Shown piece by piece: positions 36,361-45,540 of a stretch of 64,000 bases of DNA; position 1 is the first letter of the stretch, and every line of letters begins with the position of its first letter. The stretch spans positions 62,001 to 126,000 of the forward strand of contig NZ_JAGGOG010000018.1 of assembly GCF_018614655.1 (NCBI RefSeq), given 5' to 3'. The translations under genes and the position numbers were made by a program. The notes below the pieces were generated by a model. That model was not told the origin of the DNA. It worked only from the letters and a program-made list of their open reading frames with translations, and did not search any database. The DNA is from Pseudomonas fluorescens (GTDB taxonomy: Bacteria; Pseudomonadota; Gammaproteobacteria; Pseudomonadales; Pseudomonadaceae).

Positions 36361-37385
36361 TATTTCGACTCCCGTGCAGCGGACAACGGTACGGCACGCA
36401 CTTGATCACCGGCGATCAGTTTCAGGCGCTTGGCCGTCAGTGGATCGACCACCAACGTGCCAGCCGCCTGACGCGCCGGAGCAGCGGTGATGCGGCAATC
36501 TTCGCGTTTGCGGTTATGGATCAGGAACGGCGTGGCGTCGTCTCCCGGCGTGCCAATGGCCAGCACCAGCGCCTCACTGTCACGCACTGCGCGGATCTTG
36601 CTGGTTTCACACTCCACCGCCGGGCCCGCGTCGAAGATATCGACGTAGCCTTGATAGCTGAAGCCTTCGCTCTTGAGCATGCTCAAGGCGGGCTCGGTGT
36701 CGGTGTGAACCTTGCCGATCACGTTGCGTGCATCCTCGGAGAGGAAGCAGGTGTACAGCGGAAACTTCGGCATCAGCTCGGCGATAAAGGCTTTGTTGCC
36801 AACACCGGTGAGGTAGTCGGCCTGGCTGAACTCCATCTTGAAGAAGTGCCGGCCCAGGCTTTCCCAGAATGGCGAACGCCCGGCTTCGTCGGACATGCCG
36901 CGCATCTCGGCGATGATCTTGTTGCCGAACAGCTGCGGGAACTCAGCAATGAACAGCATCCGCGCCTTGGCCAGCATGCGGCCGTTGAGGCCGGTGCGGT
37001 AATCGGCGTGGAGGAACAACGAGCACAGTTCGGAATTGCCGGTCAGGTCGTTGGCCAGGAACAGCGTCGGAATCTCGCGGTAGATATTCAGCTCCTGGGA
37101 GGCGCTGACCGTCAGGCCAACCCGGAAGTTGTACCAGGGCTCACGCAGGCCGACAGCGCCGGCGATGGCGGAAATCCCCACCACCTGGCCGTCGTCGTTT
37201 TCCAGCACGAACAGGTAATCGGCATCACCGCGCCCGGCTTCGCCGCGAAAGGTCTTTTCAGCCCAGCCGACGCGGTGGGTCAGGCGCTCTTCGTTGGCCG
37301 GCAAGGTGGTGAGGCCGGTGCCAGTGCTGCGCGCCAGGTCAATCAGGGCCGGTAAATCGCTGCTGCGTACGGGACGAACGATCAT
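36360..37385 (-). CDS. aruG: arginine/ornithine N-succinyltransferase, beta subunit
   Basis: 341 residues. With AruF it forms the first enzyme of the pathway, transferring succinyl from succinyl-CoA to arginine or ornithine. The AstA family pattern is clear: MIVRPVRSSDLPALIDLARSTG at the N-terminus, the YLFVLENDDGQVVGISAIAG acetyltransferase-like strands, and the GRNFF-like GRHFFKMEFSQADYL and PKFPLYTCFLSEDARNVIG-type blocks. It is similar to AruF throughout, so the two arose by duplication. It is 55 bp downstream of aruF and overlaps astD by one base. Confidence 0.94.
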   Translation of the reverse strand: MIVRPVRSSDLPALIDLARSTGTGLTTLPANEERLTHRVGWAEKTFRGEAGRGDADYLFVLENDDGQVVGISAIAGAVGLREPWYNFRVGLTVSASQELNIYREIPTLFLANDLTGNSELCSLFLHADYRTGLNGRMLAKARMLFIAEFPQLFGNKIIAEMRGMSDEAGRSPFWESLGRHFFKMEFSQADYLTGVGNKAFIAELMPKFPLYTCFLSEDARNVIGKVHTDTEPALSMLKSEGFSYQGYVDIFDAGPAVECETSKIRAVRDSEALVLAIGTPGDDATPFLIHNRKREDCRITAAPARQAAGTLVVDPLTAKRLKLIAGDQVRAVPLSAARESK

Positions 37386-37440
37386 GCTATCTCCTCAAAC
37401 GGGCCGCTGGCTCCAGCCACCCGCGAAACTCTCGAATGCG

Positions 37441-38460
37441 TTAAACCGCCACCAGACGCACGCTGGCACCTTCACCGACGCCCAGGGCTTCGGCGGCTTC
37501 CAGGTCCAGGATCACCGGTTTGCCTGGCGCGTAGTCCAGCTCCAGCATCACCGCGCGGTAATCCTGCAACTGCGCATTGCTGACCAGGTACTGACGACCG
37601 ACACCCTTGACCCTCTCACCGATCTTCACCGGCACCACGCGGCTCTGGGCGATCGAGCGAATACCCGAGATTCGTGCGTGCAGCGTTGGGCCGCCGTCGA
37701 AAATGTCGATGTAGTGATCGGTCTCGAAGCCTTCGCGCATCAGGATGTCGAAGGTGATCTGCGCCCGCGGATGCACCTGGCCCATGGCCTCCTGAGCTTC
37801 GTCCGGCAACAGCGGCACGTAGATCGGGTAATGCGGCATCAGCTCGGCGAGGAAGGTACGGCTCTTCAACCCGCACAGGCGCTCGGCCTCGGCATAGTTG
37901 AGGTCGAAGAAGTTACGCCCGATGGCGTCCCAGAACGGCGAATCACCATTCTCGTCGCTGTAGCCGACAATCTCGGTCACCACCGAATCGGCGAAGCGTT
38001 CGGGGTGGCTGGCGACGAACAACAAGCGGCCACGGGAGTTGAGCTCCGACCACGGCGATCCCACTAGCTCCGGCACCACATAAAAGCTGGTCAGCAAGCT
38101 GTTACCGGTCAGGTCATGGCACTGGGACAGAACGTGGATCTTGTTGTGAATCTTCAGCTCACGGGAGGCATGCACGAAGGTTTCGTTACGGAAGCTGTAG
38201 AACGGCTCCGAATAACCGGCCGAGGCGACGATGGCCGAACAGCCCACCAACTTGCCGGTCTCGGTGTCTTCAAGGACAAAGAAATAACTTTCTTCACCGT
38301 TGAAACTGACTTCGGCAGCGAAGGACGCTTCGCTTGCGCAGATCTTGTCGCTCAGGCGTTCGACATCATCCGGCAAGGAGGTGACACCAATCGGGCTGTC
38401 CGCAGCCAGACGCTGTACCTCGCCCAGATCAGCCATTTGCGCGGGGCGCATCACCAGCAT
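37441..38460 (-). CDS. aruF: arginine/ornithine N-succinyltransferase, alpha subunit
   Basis: 339 residues, paralogue of AruG with which it forms a heteromer. It opens MLVMRPAQMADLGEVQRLAADSPIGVTSLPDDVERL and contains SYFFVLEDTETGKLVGCSAIVAS, WDAIGRNFFDLNYAEAERL and MPHYPIYVPLLPDEAQEAMGQVH in order. Most proteobacteria have a single AstA; the two-subunit form is characteristic of Pseudomonas. A REPIN of unusually long arms separates it from aruC, so these genes may be read through that element. Confidence 0.94.
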   Translation of the reverse strand: MLVMRPAQMADLGEVQRLAADSPIGVTSLPDDVERLSDKICASEASFAAEVSFNGEESYFFVLEDTETGKLVGCSAIVASAGYSEPFYSFRNETFVHASRELKIHNKIHVLSQCHDLTGNSLLTSFYVVPELVGSPWSELNSRGRLLFVASHPERFADSVVTEIVGYSDENGDSPFWDAIGRNFFDLNYAEAERLCGLKSRTFLAELMPHYPIYVPLLPDEAQEAMGQVHPRAQITFDILMREGFETDHYIDIFDGGPTLHARISGIRSIAQSRVVPVKIGERVKGVGRQYLVSNAQLQDYRAVMLELDYAPGKPVILDLEAAEALGVGEGASVRLVAV

Positions 38461-38529
38461 GGTGTCACTCCTTAACTCGAAAAACTCATAGGAAAAATAC
38501 CGGACAGATTTGAATCAACACAGACCCCG

Positions 38530-38651
38530 ATGTGGGAGCGGCGGTGCGACGATTCGACTTGCTCGCGAATGCGGAGTATCAGTCAATACCTCTGGCGACT
38601 GAACCACCGCTTTCGCGAGCAAGTCGAATCGTCGCACCGCCGCTCCCACAT
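38530..38651. repeat. REPIN with 40-bp perfect arms
   Basis: Arms 38530-38569 and 38612-38651 are perfect complements. An extra block (GGTGCGACGATTCGAC) is inserted in the normal REP core on both arms, so the inserted bases must have been copied to both sides. Confidence 0.88.
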
Positions 38652-38683
38652 TTGATCCGGTCCGGCAAATAAATGTGTGTCTA

Positions 38684-39904
38684 TCAGGCTTGCGTCAGCT
38701 TTTGCACGGCACGTTCGAAACGATCCAGGCCTTCTTGAATGTCAGCATCTTCCACCACCAGGCTCGGGGCGAAGCGCACCACATCAGGACCGGCTTGCAG
38801 GATCATCAGGCCTTCACGCTCGGCGGCATTGAAGATGTCCTTGGCCTTGCCTTTCCAGGCATCGCTCAGCACGCAACCGAGCAGCAGGCCCAGGCCGCGC
38901 ACTTCGGTGAAAATGCCGTATTGCTGGCCGATCTGCTCCAGACGAGCCACGAACAGGTCATGCTTGGCTTTAACGCCAGCCAGCACTTGCGGGGTGTTGA
39001 TCACATCAATCACCGCTTCCGCCACCGCACACGCCAGCGGGTTGCCACCGTAGGTGGTGCCGTGGGTGCCGACCACCAGGTGCTTGGCCAGGTCTTCACG
39101 CGTCAGCATCGCTGCAATCGGGAAACCACCGCCCAGGCTCTTGGCGCTGGTGAGGATGTCCGGCACTACGCCGTAATGTTGGTAGGCGAACAGCTCGCCG
39201 CTGCGGCCCATACCCGTTTGTACTTCGTCGAATACCAGCAGCGCGTTATTGGCATCGCACAGGTCGCGGGCACCTTGCAGGTAAGCCAGCTCAGCCGGCA
39301 GCACGCCGCCCTCGCCCTGGATCGGCTCCAGCACCACAGCACAAGTCTTGTCCGAAACAGCGGCTTTCAGCGCGTCCAGATCATTGAACGGCACATGGGT
39401 GATACCGGTGATTTTCGGACCGAAGCCGTCGGAATACTTCGACTGGCCACCAACGTTCACGGTGAAAAGGGTGCGGCCGTGGAAGCTGTTCAGCGCGGCG
39501 ATGATTTCGTACTTCTCGCTGCCGAACCGGTCGAACGCGACGCGACGGGCCAGCTTGAAGGCGGCCTCGTTGGCTTCGGCGCCGGAGTTGCAGAAGAACA
39601 CACGCTCGGCAAAGGTGGCGTCGATCAGTTTGTGAGCCAGGCGCAAGGCCGGTTCATTGGTGAAGACGTTGGATACGTGCCACAGCTTATTGGCCTGTTC
39701 GGTCAGTGCACCGACCAGCGCCGGGTGGGCATGGCCCAATACGTTGACCGCGATGCCGCCGGCAAAGTCAATCAGCTCTCGACCCGACTGGTCCCACACG
39801 CGCGAACCTGCGCCACGCACAGGAATGAACGCGGCAGGTGCATAGTTGGGAACCATGACCTGGTCGAAATCGGCACGTTGCACCGGGGCTTGCTCAACGG
39901 ACAT
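38684..39904 (-). CDS. astC: succinylornithine transaminase
   Basis: 406-residue PLP aminotransferase, third step: N-succinylornithine plus 2-oxoglutarate to succinylglutamate semialdehyde and glutamate; it also acts on acetylornithine in related organisms. Class III motifs: PVRGAGSRVWDQSGRELIDF near 35, FCNSGAEANEAAFKLAR near 105, LVFDEVQTGMGRSGELFAYQ near 225 and the PLP lysine in LTSAKSLGGGFPIAAM near 255. Called aruC in P. aeruginosa. It is the promoter-proximal gene of the aru cluster with two ArgR half-sites upstream. Confidence 0.95.
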   Translation of the reverse strand: MSVEQAPVQRADFDQVMVPNYAPAAFIPVRGAGSRVWDQSGRELIDFAGGIAVNVLGHAHPALVGALTEQANKLWHVSNVFTNEPALRLAHKLIDATFAERVFFCNSGAEANEAAFKLARRVAFDRFGSEKYEIIAALNSFHGRTLFTVNVGGQSKYSDGFGPKITGITHVPFNDLDALKAAVSDKTCAVVLEPIQGEGGVLPAELAYLQGARDLCDANNALLVFDEVQTGMGRSGELFAYQHYGVVPDILTSAKSLGGGFPIAAMLTREDLAKHLVVGTHGTTYGGNPLACAVAEAVIDVINTPQVLAGVKAKHDLFVARLEQIGQQYGIFTEVRGLGLLLGCVLSDAWKGKAKDIFNAAEREGLMILQAGPDVVRFAPSLVVEDADIQEGLDRFERAVQKLTQA

Positions 39905-39982
39905 CGGAGTCTCCTGAAGAGGAACGCCTGCCTGAAACTGGCGGGCGATGGAGGGATTGTAAGGACAGTTTTCAGCCCGGCC

Positions 39983-40049
39983 TTGTCGCCAAGCGACAAC
40001 TTCTTATAGCGCTAACCCCGGTTTTACGCGGGTTTACGCCAATGCGACA
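39983..40049 (-). promoter_or_regulatory. ArgR operator upstream of astC
   Basis: On the minus strand TGTCGC-N8-AA half-sites, the Pseudomonas ArgR consensus, occur at 40049-40034 and 39998-39983, both reading towards astC. The second lies in a palindrome TTGTCGC-CAA-GCGACAA. The starts are 51 bp apart. Confidence 0.72.
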
Positions 40050-40134
40050 AATAGCGTCGCAATGGCGCAGTTTAAACTGATGACGAGAGTTTGCGGCCAC
40101 GCAACTGGAATTCTGCTGCGCGCTGAATATGGGA

Positions 40135-41115
40135 TCAACCGCGCTCGGAAGGCACCGACGACAATTCAAACGGGCTGCTGCTGCGGCGCTGGTTACGGTC
40201 TTCACGCGGCGTGGCGCCAAAGAAGTTGCGGTAAGCGCTGGAGAAGTGCGGCCCCGAGGAGAAGCCGCACGACAGGCCGATCTGGATGATCGACTTGCTG
40301 GTTTGCATCAGCATCTGCCGGGCCTTGTTCAAGCGCAGCTCCAGGTAGTACTGGCTGGGGACGCGATTGAGGTACTGTTTGAAGATGCGTTCCAGTTGTC
40401 GTCGCGAGACGCAAACATGCTGGGCGATTTCGTCGGTGGTCAGCGGTTCTTCAATATTGGCTTCCATCAGCAAAACGGCCTGGGTCAGCTTCGGATGGCT
40501 GGAACCCAGGCGATTTTGCAATGGAATGCGCTGACGCTCGCCGCCTTCACGAATGCGCTCTACTACCAACTCTTCCGATACCGCCCCGGCCAGTTCGGCG
40601 CCATGGTCGCGGGCCAGTACTGCCAGCAGCAGGTCGAGTACCGACATGCCACCACAGGCGGTCAGGCGATCACGGTCCCAGTCGAACAGGTGGCTGGTGG
40701 CGATGACCTTGGGAAAGCGCTCGGCAAAATCATCCTGCCAGCGCCAATGCACGGCGGCGCGATAGCCGTCGAGCAAGCCCAACTGTGCCAGTGGATAGAC
40801 ACCTGCCGACAAACCACCGATCACACAGCCGGAACGAACCAACTGCTTGAGCGCGCTGCTCAACGGCGAAGCCAACACGGTAGGCGGCTCATCGGCGAGC
40901 AAGAACAGCTTCTGAAAACCTTCCAACTTGCCGGCCCAAGGCTCACCCGGCAACTGCCACGCACCGTCCACCGGCGGTTCCGCCTGGAGAAACGACAGTT
41001 CATACACCACGTCCGGATGCACCCGCTGAGCAACGCGCAAGGCCTCCTCAGCCAGCGCAAGCGTCAGGGCTTTAGTGCTGGGCCAAATCAGGAAACCAAT
41101 TCGATGGGCGGTCAT
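40135..41115 (-). CDS. argR: arginine-responsive AraC-family regulator ArgR
   Basis: 326 residues. The N-terminal ~200 residues form a DJ-1/glutamine-amidotransferase-like domain (GFLIWPSTKALTLALAEEALRVA; VIGGLSAGVYPLAQLGLL), and the C-terminal ~100 an AraC domain (TTDEIAQHVCVSRRQLERIF; SIIQIGLSCGFSSGPHFSSAYRNFFG). In P. aeruginosa this protein activates aru and aot and controls arginine synthesis in response to arginine; it is unrelated to the E. coli ArgR repressor. It lies between aotP and astC, with a REP palindrome between it and aotP. Confidence 0.93.
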   Translation of the reverse strand: MTAHRIGFLIWPSTKALTLALAEEALRVAQRVHPDVVYELSFLQAEPPVDGAWQLPGEPWAGKLEGFQKLFLLADEPPTVLASPLSSALKQLVRSGCVIGGLSAGVYPLAQLGLLDGYRAAVHWRWQDDFAERFPKVIATSHLFDWDRDRLTACGGMSVLDLLLAVLARDHGAELAGAVSEELVVERIREGGERQRIPLQNRLGSSHPKLTQAVLLMEANIEEPLTTDEIAQHVCVSRRQLERIFKQYLNRVPSQYYLELRLNKARQMLMQTSKSIIQIGLSCGFSSGPHFSSAYRNFFGATPREDRNQRRSSSPFELSSVPSERG

Positions 41116-41206
41116 GGAGTGCTATCCGAAACGAAAAACAGTGTTAAAGGCATCGCTAATGCTAGCCCGTAAGTGAACACAAATCTTAAAACCGATGAAG
41201 ATCAAA

Positions 41207-41295
41207 TGTGGGAGCTGGCTTGCCTGCGATGGCGCCAGCACATTCAACATTCCTATCGCCTGACACTACGCTATCGCAGGCAAGCCAGCTCCCAC
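41207..41295. repeat. REPIN, GGAGCTGGCTTGCCTGCGAT class
   Basis: Arms 41207-41230 and 41272-41295 are perfect complements of TGTGGGAGCTGGCTTGCCTG CGAT. This is a separate REP class from the GGGCTTGCTCGC elements and lies between aotP and argR. Confidence 0.9.
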
Positions 41296-41363
41296 ACTGG
41301 ACCGGGGTTAGCCTGTAAGCCGCGCGAAGCATGCCCTATATCAGTGCACAACGGCAGCCTTGA

Positions 41364-42128
41364 TTACTTCAAGCTACCGGACAGGAACTGCTGCAAACGC
41401 TCGGATTGTGGGTTGACCAGTACTTCACGCGGGTTACCACGCTCTTCGACGATACCTTTGTGCAGGAATACCAACTGGTTGGAGACTTCACGGGCAAAGC
41501 CCATTTCGTGGGTCACCACTACCATGGTCCGACCTTCCTGGGCCAGGTCCTGCATCACCTTGAGCACTTCGCCCACCAGCTCCGGGTCGAGGGCCGAGGT
41601 AGGCTCGTCGAACAGCATCACTTCAGGCTCCATCGCCAAGGCACGGGCAATCGCCACACGCTGCTGCTCACCGCCGGACATATGGCCGGGGAACGCATCC
41701 TTACGATGAGCGACGCCGACCTTGGCCAGGTAGTGCTCGGCCTTTTCCCGCGCGTCTTTTTTCGACATGCCGAGGACATGGACCGGCGCCTCCATGACGT
41801 TTTCCAACGCAGTCATGTGGGACCACAGGTTGAAATGCTGGAACACCATGGACAGTCGCGAGCGCATGCGTTGCAGCTGCTTGGGGTCGGCCGCCTTCAT
41901 GGCTCCGTCCTTGTTGGCCACCAGTTTCAGCTCTTCGTTGTTGAGCAGAATCTTGCCGGCGTGGGGTTGCTCCAGCAGGTTGATGCAGCGCAAAAAGGTA
42001 CTTTTGCCCGAACCACTGGAGCCGATGATGCTGATCACATCACCGGCCGCGGCGGCCAGGGACACACCTTTGAGCACTTCATGACTGCCATAGCGTTTAT
42101 GCAGGTCTTGGACTTCAAGTTTGTACAT
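41364..42128 (-). CDS. aotP: arginine/ornithine ABC transporter, ATP-binding protein
   Basis: 254-residue cytoplasmic ATPase of the polar amino acid ABC family. Walker A GSSGSGKSTFL near residue 40, signature MSGGEQQRVAIARAL near 155, Walker B EVMLFDEPTSALDPELVGEV near 180 and the switch His in VTHEMGFAREV. ATG 42128 is chosen because the family's KLEVQDLHKRYGSHEVLKGV starts there. Last of aotJQMOP, and drives uptake of arginine and ornithine together with AotJ, AotQ and AotM. Confidence 0.95.
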   Translation of the reverse strand: MYKLEVQDLHKRYGSHEVLKGVSLAAAAGDVISIIGSSGSGKSTFLRCINLLEQPHAGKILLNNEELKLVANKDGAMKAADPKQLQRMRSRLSMVFQHFNLWSHMTALENVMEAPVHVLGMSKKDAREKAEHYLAKVGVAHRKDAFPGHMSGGEQQRVAIARALAMEPEVMLFDEPTSALDPELVGEVLKVMQDLAQEGRTMVVVTHEMGFAREVSNQLVFLHKGIVEERGNPREVLVNPQSERLQQFLSGSLK

Positions 42129-42155
42129 GCGGTCGGTTCTCACAAAAACAGTTGG

Positions 42156-43268
42156 TCAGTCGTTGAGCAAGCGCCCGTGACGCAGCGCTTCGCGCCCCGC
42201 CACCTTGGCCAGCCAGAAACCCGCTTGGGCATAACGTAGCCGTTCAACGGCAAACAACACTCCCGACGTACCGGCGCAGACAATGCTGACGCGGTCGGTC
42301 AAAGGATCAATCACTTCAAACAGAGGGTCGCCCGCTTCCACCCACTCACCGGCGCGGCGCAGGTAACTGATCACCCCGGCATGGGGCGCGAACAACAACT
42401 CGGTGCCTTCGAAGGGCATGCCTTCGCAGGGGTCATGGGCCGCTTGTGGCCACTCCCCTTTTATCAAGCCTTGCTCGGCGAGAAAGGCCAGGATGCCTTC
42501 AGCGTGGAAAATCGCTTCATCTCGACCTGTGTCAGCCTGACCACCCAATTCCAGCGTCGTCGCCAGGCAAGCCAGGGGAATCTGCGCCTCGGGGAATTCC
42601 CGCGACAAACGCAACCACGGCAGCGAGCAGGCCTCGTCAAAGGAACTGCCGCCGGAATCTTCCGCCAGCAGCCCGACCTTCACATTCAAGTGTGCCGACA
42701 GCGAACGCCACTGCGGCCAATGCTGGGGCAGCGCGTACATATGCAGCGCGGCTTCGGCGTCGCAGTGCAGGTCGAGCACCACGTCGGCGGTGCACGCATG
42801 ACTCAGCAACACCCGCTGCATACCTTGCAATTGACTGCTCGGCGCCGGCAAAGCGTTGAGTGCATCGCTCATTGCCTGACGGATCAGACGCACATTGGCG
42901 TGGGGATCATCCCCAAGGCAACCCTTGAGCAACTCGGCAACCGGCTCGCTCAACTCGACGAAATCACGGTTGAAATTCTTGCCGCTGCCGACTTCGAAAC
43001 GCCCCTGATGAGCGCCTTGCAGCAACTGCCCCAAGCCCATCGGGTTGGCCACCGGCACCAGCTCGATCACGCCGTTGAGGGCGCCTTGCTGCTCCAGTTC
43101 GACCAGGCGTTTTTTCAACTCCCAGGCGGTACGCATGCCCGGCAATTCGTCGGCGTGCAGGCTGGCCTGGATATAAGCCTTGCGCTCGCCGCTGCCGAAA
43201 CGGAACACCGTCAGTTGGCGCTCGCAGCCCAGGTGCCCCCAGGGCAATACGTGATCGATACGTTCCAT
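42156..43268 (-). CDS. aotO: AotO, succinylglutamate desuccinylase/aspartoacylase-family protein
   Basis: 370 residues in the middle of the aot operon. The zinc carboxypeptidase-like fold is recognisable: YIQASLHADELPGMRTAWEL near 35-50 (zinc His/Glu), VLDLHCDAEAALHMY near 165 and CLATTLELGGQAD near 230; the last ~60 residues form a barrel-sandwich-like domain. In P. aeruginosa AotO is not required for arginine uptake, so its substrate is unknown; hydrolysis of N-acyl amino acids is plausible. It lies one base after aotM and upstream of aotP. Confidence 0.9.
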   Translation of the reverse strand: MERIDHVLPWGHLGCERQLTVFRFGSGERKAYIQASLHADELPGMRTAWELKKRLVELEQQGALNGVIELVPVANPMGLGQLLQGAHQGRFEVGSGKNFNRDFVELSEPVAELLKGCLGDDPHANVRLIRQAMSDALNALPAPSSQLQGMQRVLLSHACTADVVLDLHCDAEAALHMYALPQHWPQWRSLSAHLNVKVGLLAEDSGGSSFDEACSLPWLRLSREFPEAQIPLACLATTLELGGQADTGRDEAIFHAEGILAFLAEQGLIKGEWPQAAHDPCEGMPFEGTELLFAPHAGVISYLRRAGEWVEAGDPLFEVIDPLTDRVSIVCAGTSGVLFAVERLRYAQAGFWLAKVAGREALRHGRLLND

Positions 43269-43269
43269 A

Positions 43270-43968
43270 TCAGTGCTTCCGTGGAGCCAGGTAGCTCAGC
43301 CAGCGGCGCTCGGCCAACTTGAACAGGCGCACCAGGATGAACGTCAGGCACAGGTAGAACACGCCGGCGGTGATGTAGGCTTCGAACGGCAAGTAGTACT
43401 GGGCGTTCACCGTGCGCGCGGCGCCGGTGATGTCGATCAGCGTGACGATGGAGGCCAGGCTGGTGGTCTGCAGCATCATGATCACTTCGTTGCTGTACTG
43501 CGGCAGTGCCCGGCGCAGGGCCGACGGCAACAGGATCCGGCGATACAGCTTGTAACGCGACATGCCCATGGCCTTGGCCGCCTCGATCTCGCCATGAGGC
43601 GTGGCCTTGAGGCTACCGGCAATGATCTCGGCGGTGTAGGCACTGGTGTTGATGGCAAAAGCCAGGCAGGCACAGAACGTCGCGCTGGACAGCAACGGCC
43701 AGAGAAAGCTTTCACGCACGGCCTCAAACTGAGCCAAACCGTAGTAGATCAAGAACAGTTGCACCAGCATCGGCGTGCCGCGGATCACATAGGTGTAGAG
43801 CCAGGCAGCGCCGTTGATGACCGGCTGCTTGGATACGCGCATCAGGCCCAGGGGCAAGGCTGCGAGCAAACCGAAGAACAGCGAGATGGCCAACAATTTC
43901 AGGGTGGTCAGCAAGCCGCCGAGGTACAGCGGCATCGCCTCCCAGATGACGTTGTAGTCGAAGATCAT
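43270..43968 (-). CDS. aotM: arginine/ornithine ABC transporter permease AotM
   Basis: 232-residue inner-membrane protein with about five transmembrane helices. It has the HisM/GlnP-type inner-membrane signature YVIRGTPMLVQLFLIYYGL near residue 65 and the ATPase-contact EAA loop EIEAAKAMGMSRYKLYRRILLPSALR near 125-150. It pairs with AotQ to form the channel. It overlaps the end of aotQ by four bases, indicating translational coupling. Confidence 0.94.
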   Translation of the reverse strand: MIFDYNVIWEAMPLYLGGLLTTLKLLAISLFFGLLAALPLGLMRVSKQPVINGAAWLYTYVIRGTPMLVQLFLIYYGLAQFEAVRESFLWPLLSSATFCACLAFAINTSAYTAEIIAGSLKATPHGEIEAAKAMGMSRYKLYRRILLPSALRRALPQYSNEVIMMLQTTSLASIVTLIDITGAARTVNAQYYLPFEAYITAGVFYLCLTFILVRLFKLAERRWLSYLAPRKH

Positions 43969-44654
43969 AGATCAGCCGCCTTTACGCCTACCGAGTAGCG
44001 CTTCTCAAGGTGACGCAAGGCCAGCAACGACACGCTGGTGATCACCAGGTACATCGCCGCCACTGCGAGGAAGAAGGTAAAAGGTTCGCGGGTGGCATCG
44101 GCCGCCTGCTTGGCCTTGAACATCATGTCTTGCAGGCCCACCACGGAAATCAGTGCGGTGGCTTTGGTCAACACCAGCCAATTGTTGGTGAAGCCGGGAA
44201 TCGCCAGCCGAATCATCTGCGGCACCATCACCCGGAAAAACACCTGGAAGCTGCTCATGCCATAAGCAAGGCCGGCTTCAGCCTGGCCCTTGGGAATGGC
44301 CATGAAGGCACCACGAAACGTTTCCGAGAGGTAGGCGCCAAAGATGAAACCCAGGGTGCCGATACCGGCGGCCAAAGGGTTCAAGTCAATATAGTCGTCG
44401 TAGCCGAGCATCGGCGCGACGCGGTTCAGCAGGTCCTGACCGCCATAGAAAATCAGCAGGATCAGCACCAGGTCGGGGATCCCGCGGATCACCGTGGAGT
44501 ACAAGTCGCCCAGCCATGCCAACCAGCGCACCGGCGACAGGCGTAACGCGACCCCGATCAGACCCAGAACAATGGCCAGGGCCATGGACGACAAGGCGAG
44601 CTGAAGCGTCAACCATGCGCCATCGAGGATGACAGCCCCGTAGCCTTTCAACAT
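43965..44654 (-). CDS. aotQ: arginine/ornithine ABC transporter permease AotQ
   Basis: 229-residue inner-membrane permease, partner of AotM. Transmembrane segments include TLQLALSSMALAIVLGLIGVAL near residue 20-40; the family block STVIRGIPDLVLILLIFYGG lies near 55-75, and the EAA loop GQAEAGLAYGMSSFQVFFRVMVPQMIR near 120-150. It is separated from aotJ by 91 bp, room for an mRNA-processing or attenuation signal that could explain excess binding protein. A strand-symmetric GCGCAA/TTGCGC pair lies in that gap. Confidence 0.93.
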   Translation of the reverse strand: MLKGYGAVILDGAWLTLQLALSSMALAIVLGLIGVALRLSPVRWLAWLGDLYSTVIRGIPDLVLILLIFYGGQDLLNRVAPMLGYDDYIDLNPLAAGIGTLGFIFGAYLSETFRGAFMAIPKGQAEAGLAYGMSSFQVFFRVMVPQMIRLAIPGFTNNWLVLTKATALISVVGLQDMMFKAKQAADATREPFTFFLAVAAMYLVITSVSLLALRHLEKRYSVGVKAADL

Positions 44655-44745
44655 GATTCAGGTCCTCGAAAAGGGGGATGAAAAAATGGCGCAAACTTCA
44701 GAGACCCTGGTGCTTGCGCCATTTCGGACAGACAGTTGCGATGAC

Positions 44746-45540
44746 TTAGTTGGCGGCTTTTGGATCAGCGCCGTAAATATCGAAGTCGAAGTACTTGTCC
44801 TGGATTTGCTTGTACTTACCGTTGGCACGGATCGCAGCGATGGCAGCGTTGATCTTGTCCAGATTGGTTTTGTCGCCTTTACGCACCGCGATGCCTACGC
44901 CGTCGCCGAAGTACTTGACGTCGGTGAACTGCGGGCCAACAAACGCGTAGCCTTTACCCGCGGGCGTCTTCAGGAAACCGTCCTGCAACAGGGTGGCGTC
45001 TGCCACGGTGCCATCAAGGCGACCGGCTTCCACGTCCAGGTAGATTTCGTTCTGCGAGCTGTAAGGAACGACGGTGGCGCCTTTAGGGGCCAGAACTTCC
45101 TTGGCGAAACGGTCGTGGATCGAACCACGCTGCACGCCGATTTTCTTGCCCTTGAGCTCATCCAGGCTGTCGCTGACCACAGTACCGTCCTTCATCACCA
45201 GGCGTGCCGGGGTCAGGTAGTAGCGCGTGGTGAAGTCCACGGACTTCTTGCGGTCGTCAGTGATGGACATGGACGACAGGATCGCGTCGATCTTGCGTAC
45301 CTTCAGCGCAGGGATCAGGCCATCGAACTCTTGCTCGACCCACGTGCACTTGACCTTCATCTCTTCGCACAGGGCGTTGCCGATGTCGTAGTCGAAACCC
45401 ACGATGCTGCCATCCGGCGCCTTCGAGGCAAACGGAGGGTAAGCCGCTTCGATACCAATCTTCAGGGGTTTTTCGTCAGCGAAGGCCTGCATGGACAACA
45501 CAGACAGCGCCAGGGCGCCCAACAGCACGAGTTTCTTCAT
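44746..45540 (-). CDS. aotJ: arginine/ornithine-binding periplasmic protein AotJ
   Basis: 264 residues. The Sec signal MKKLVLLGALALSVLSMQAFA is cleaved before DEKPLKIGIEAAYPPF, the usual start of a polar amino acid binding protein. The ligand motif DAILSSMSITDDRKKSVDFT and the ligand Asp region GRLDGTVADATLLQDGFL near residue 180 are present. ATG 45540 is preferred over a frame-extended start at 45672 because the signal peptide begins there with GGAG upstream. First gene of aotJQMOP, with an ArgR half-site in its promoter. Confidence 0.95.
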   Translation of the reverse strand: MKKLVLLGALALSVLSMQAFADEKPLKIGIEAAYPPFASKAPDGSIVGFDYDIGNALCEEMKVKCTWVEQEFDGLIPALKVRKIDAILSSMSITDDRKKSVDFTTRYYLTPARLVMKDGTVVSDSLDELKGKKIGVQRGSIHDRFAKEVLAPKGATVVPYSSQNEIYLDVEAGRLDGTVADATLLQDGFLKTPAGKGYAFVGPQFTDVKYFGDGVGIAVRKGDKTNLDKINAAIAAIRANGKYKQIQDKYFDFDIYGADPKAAN

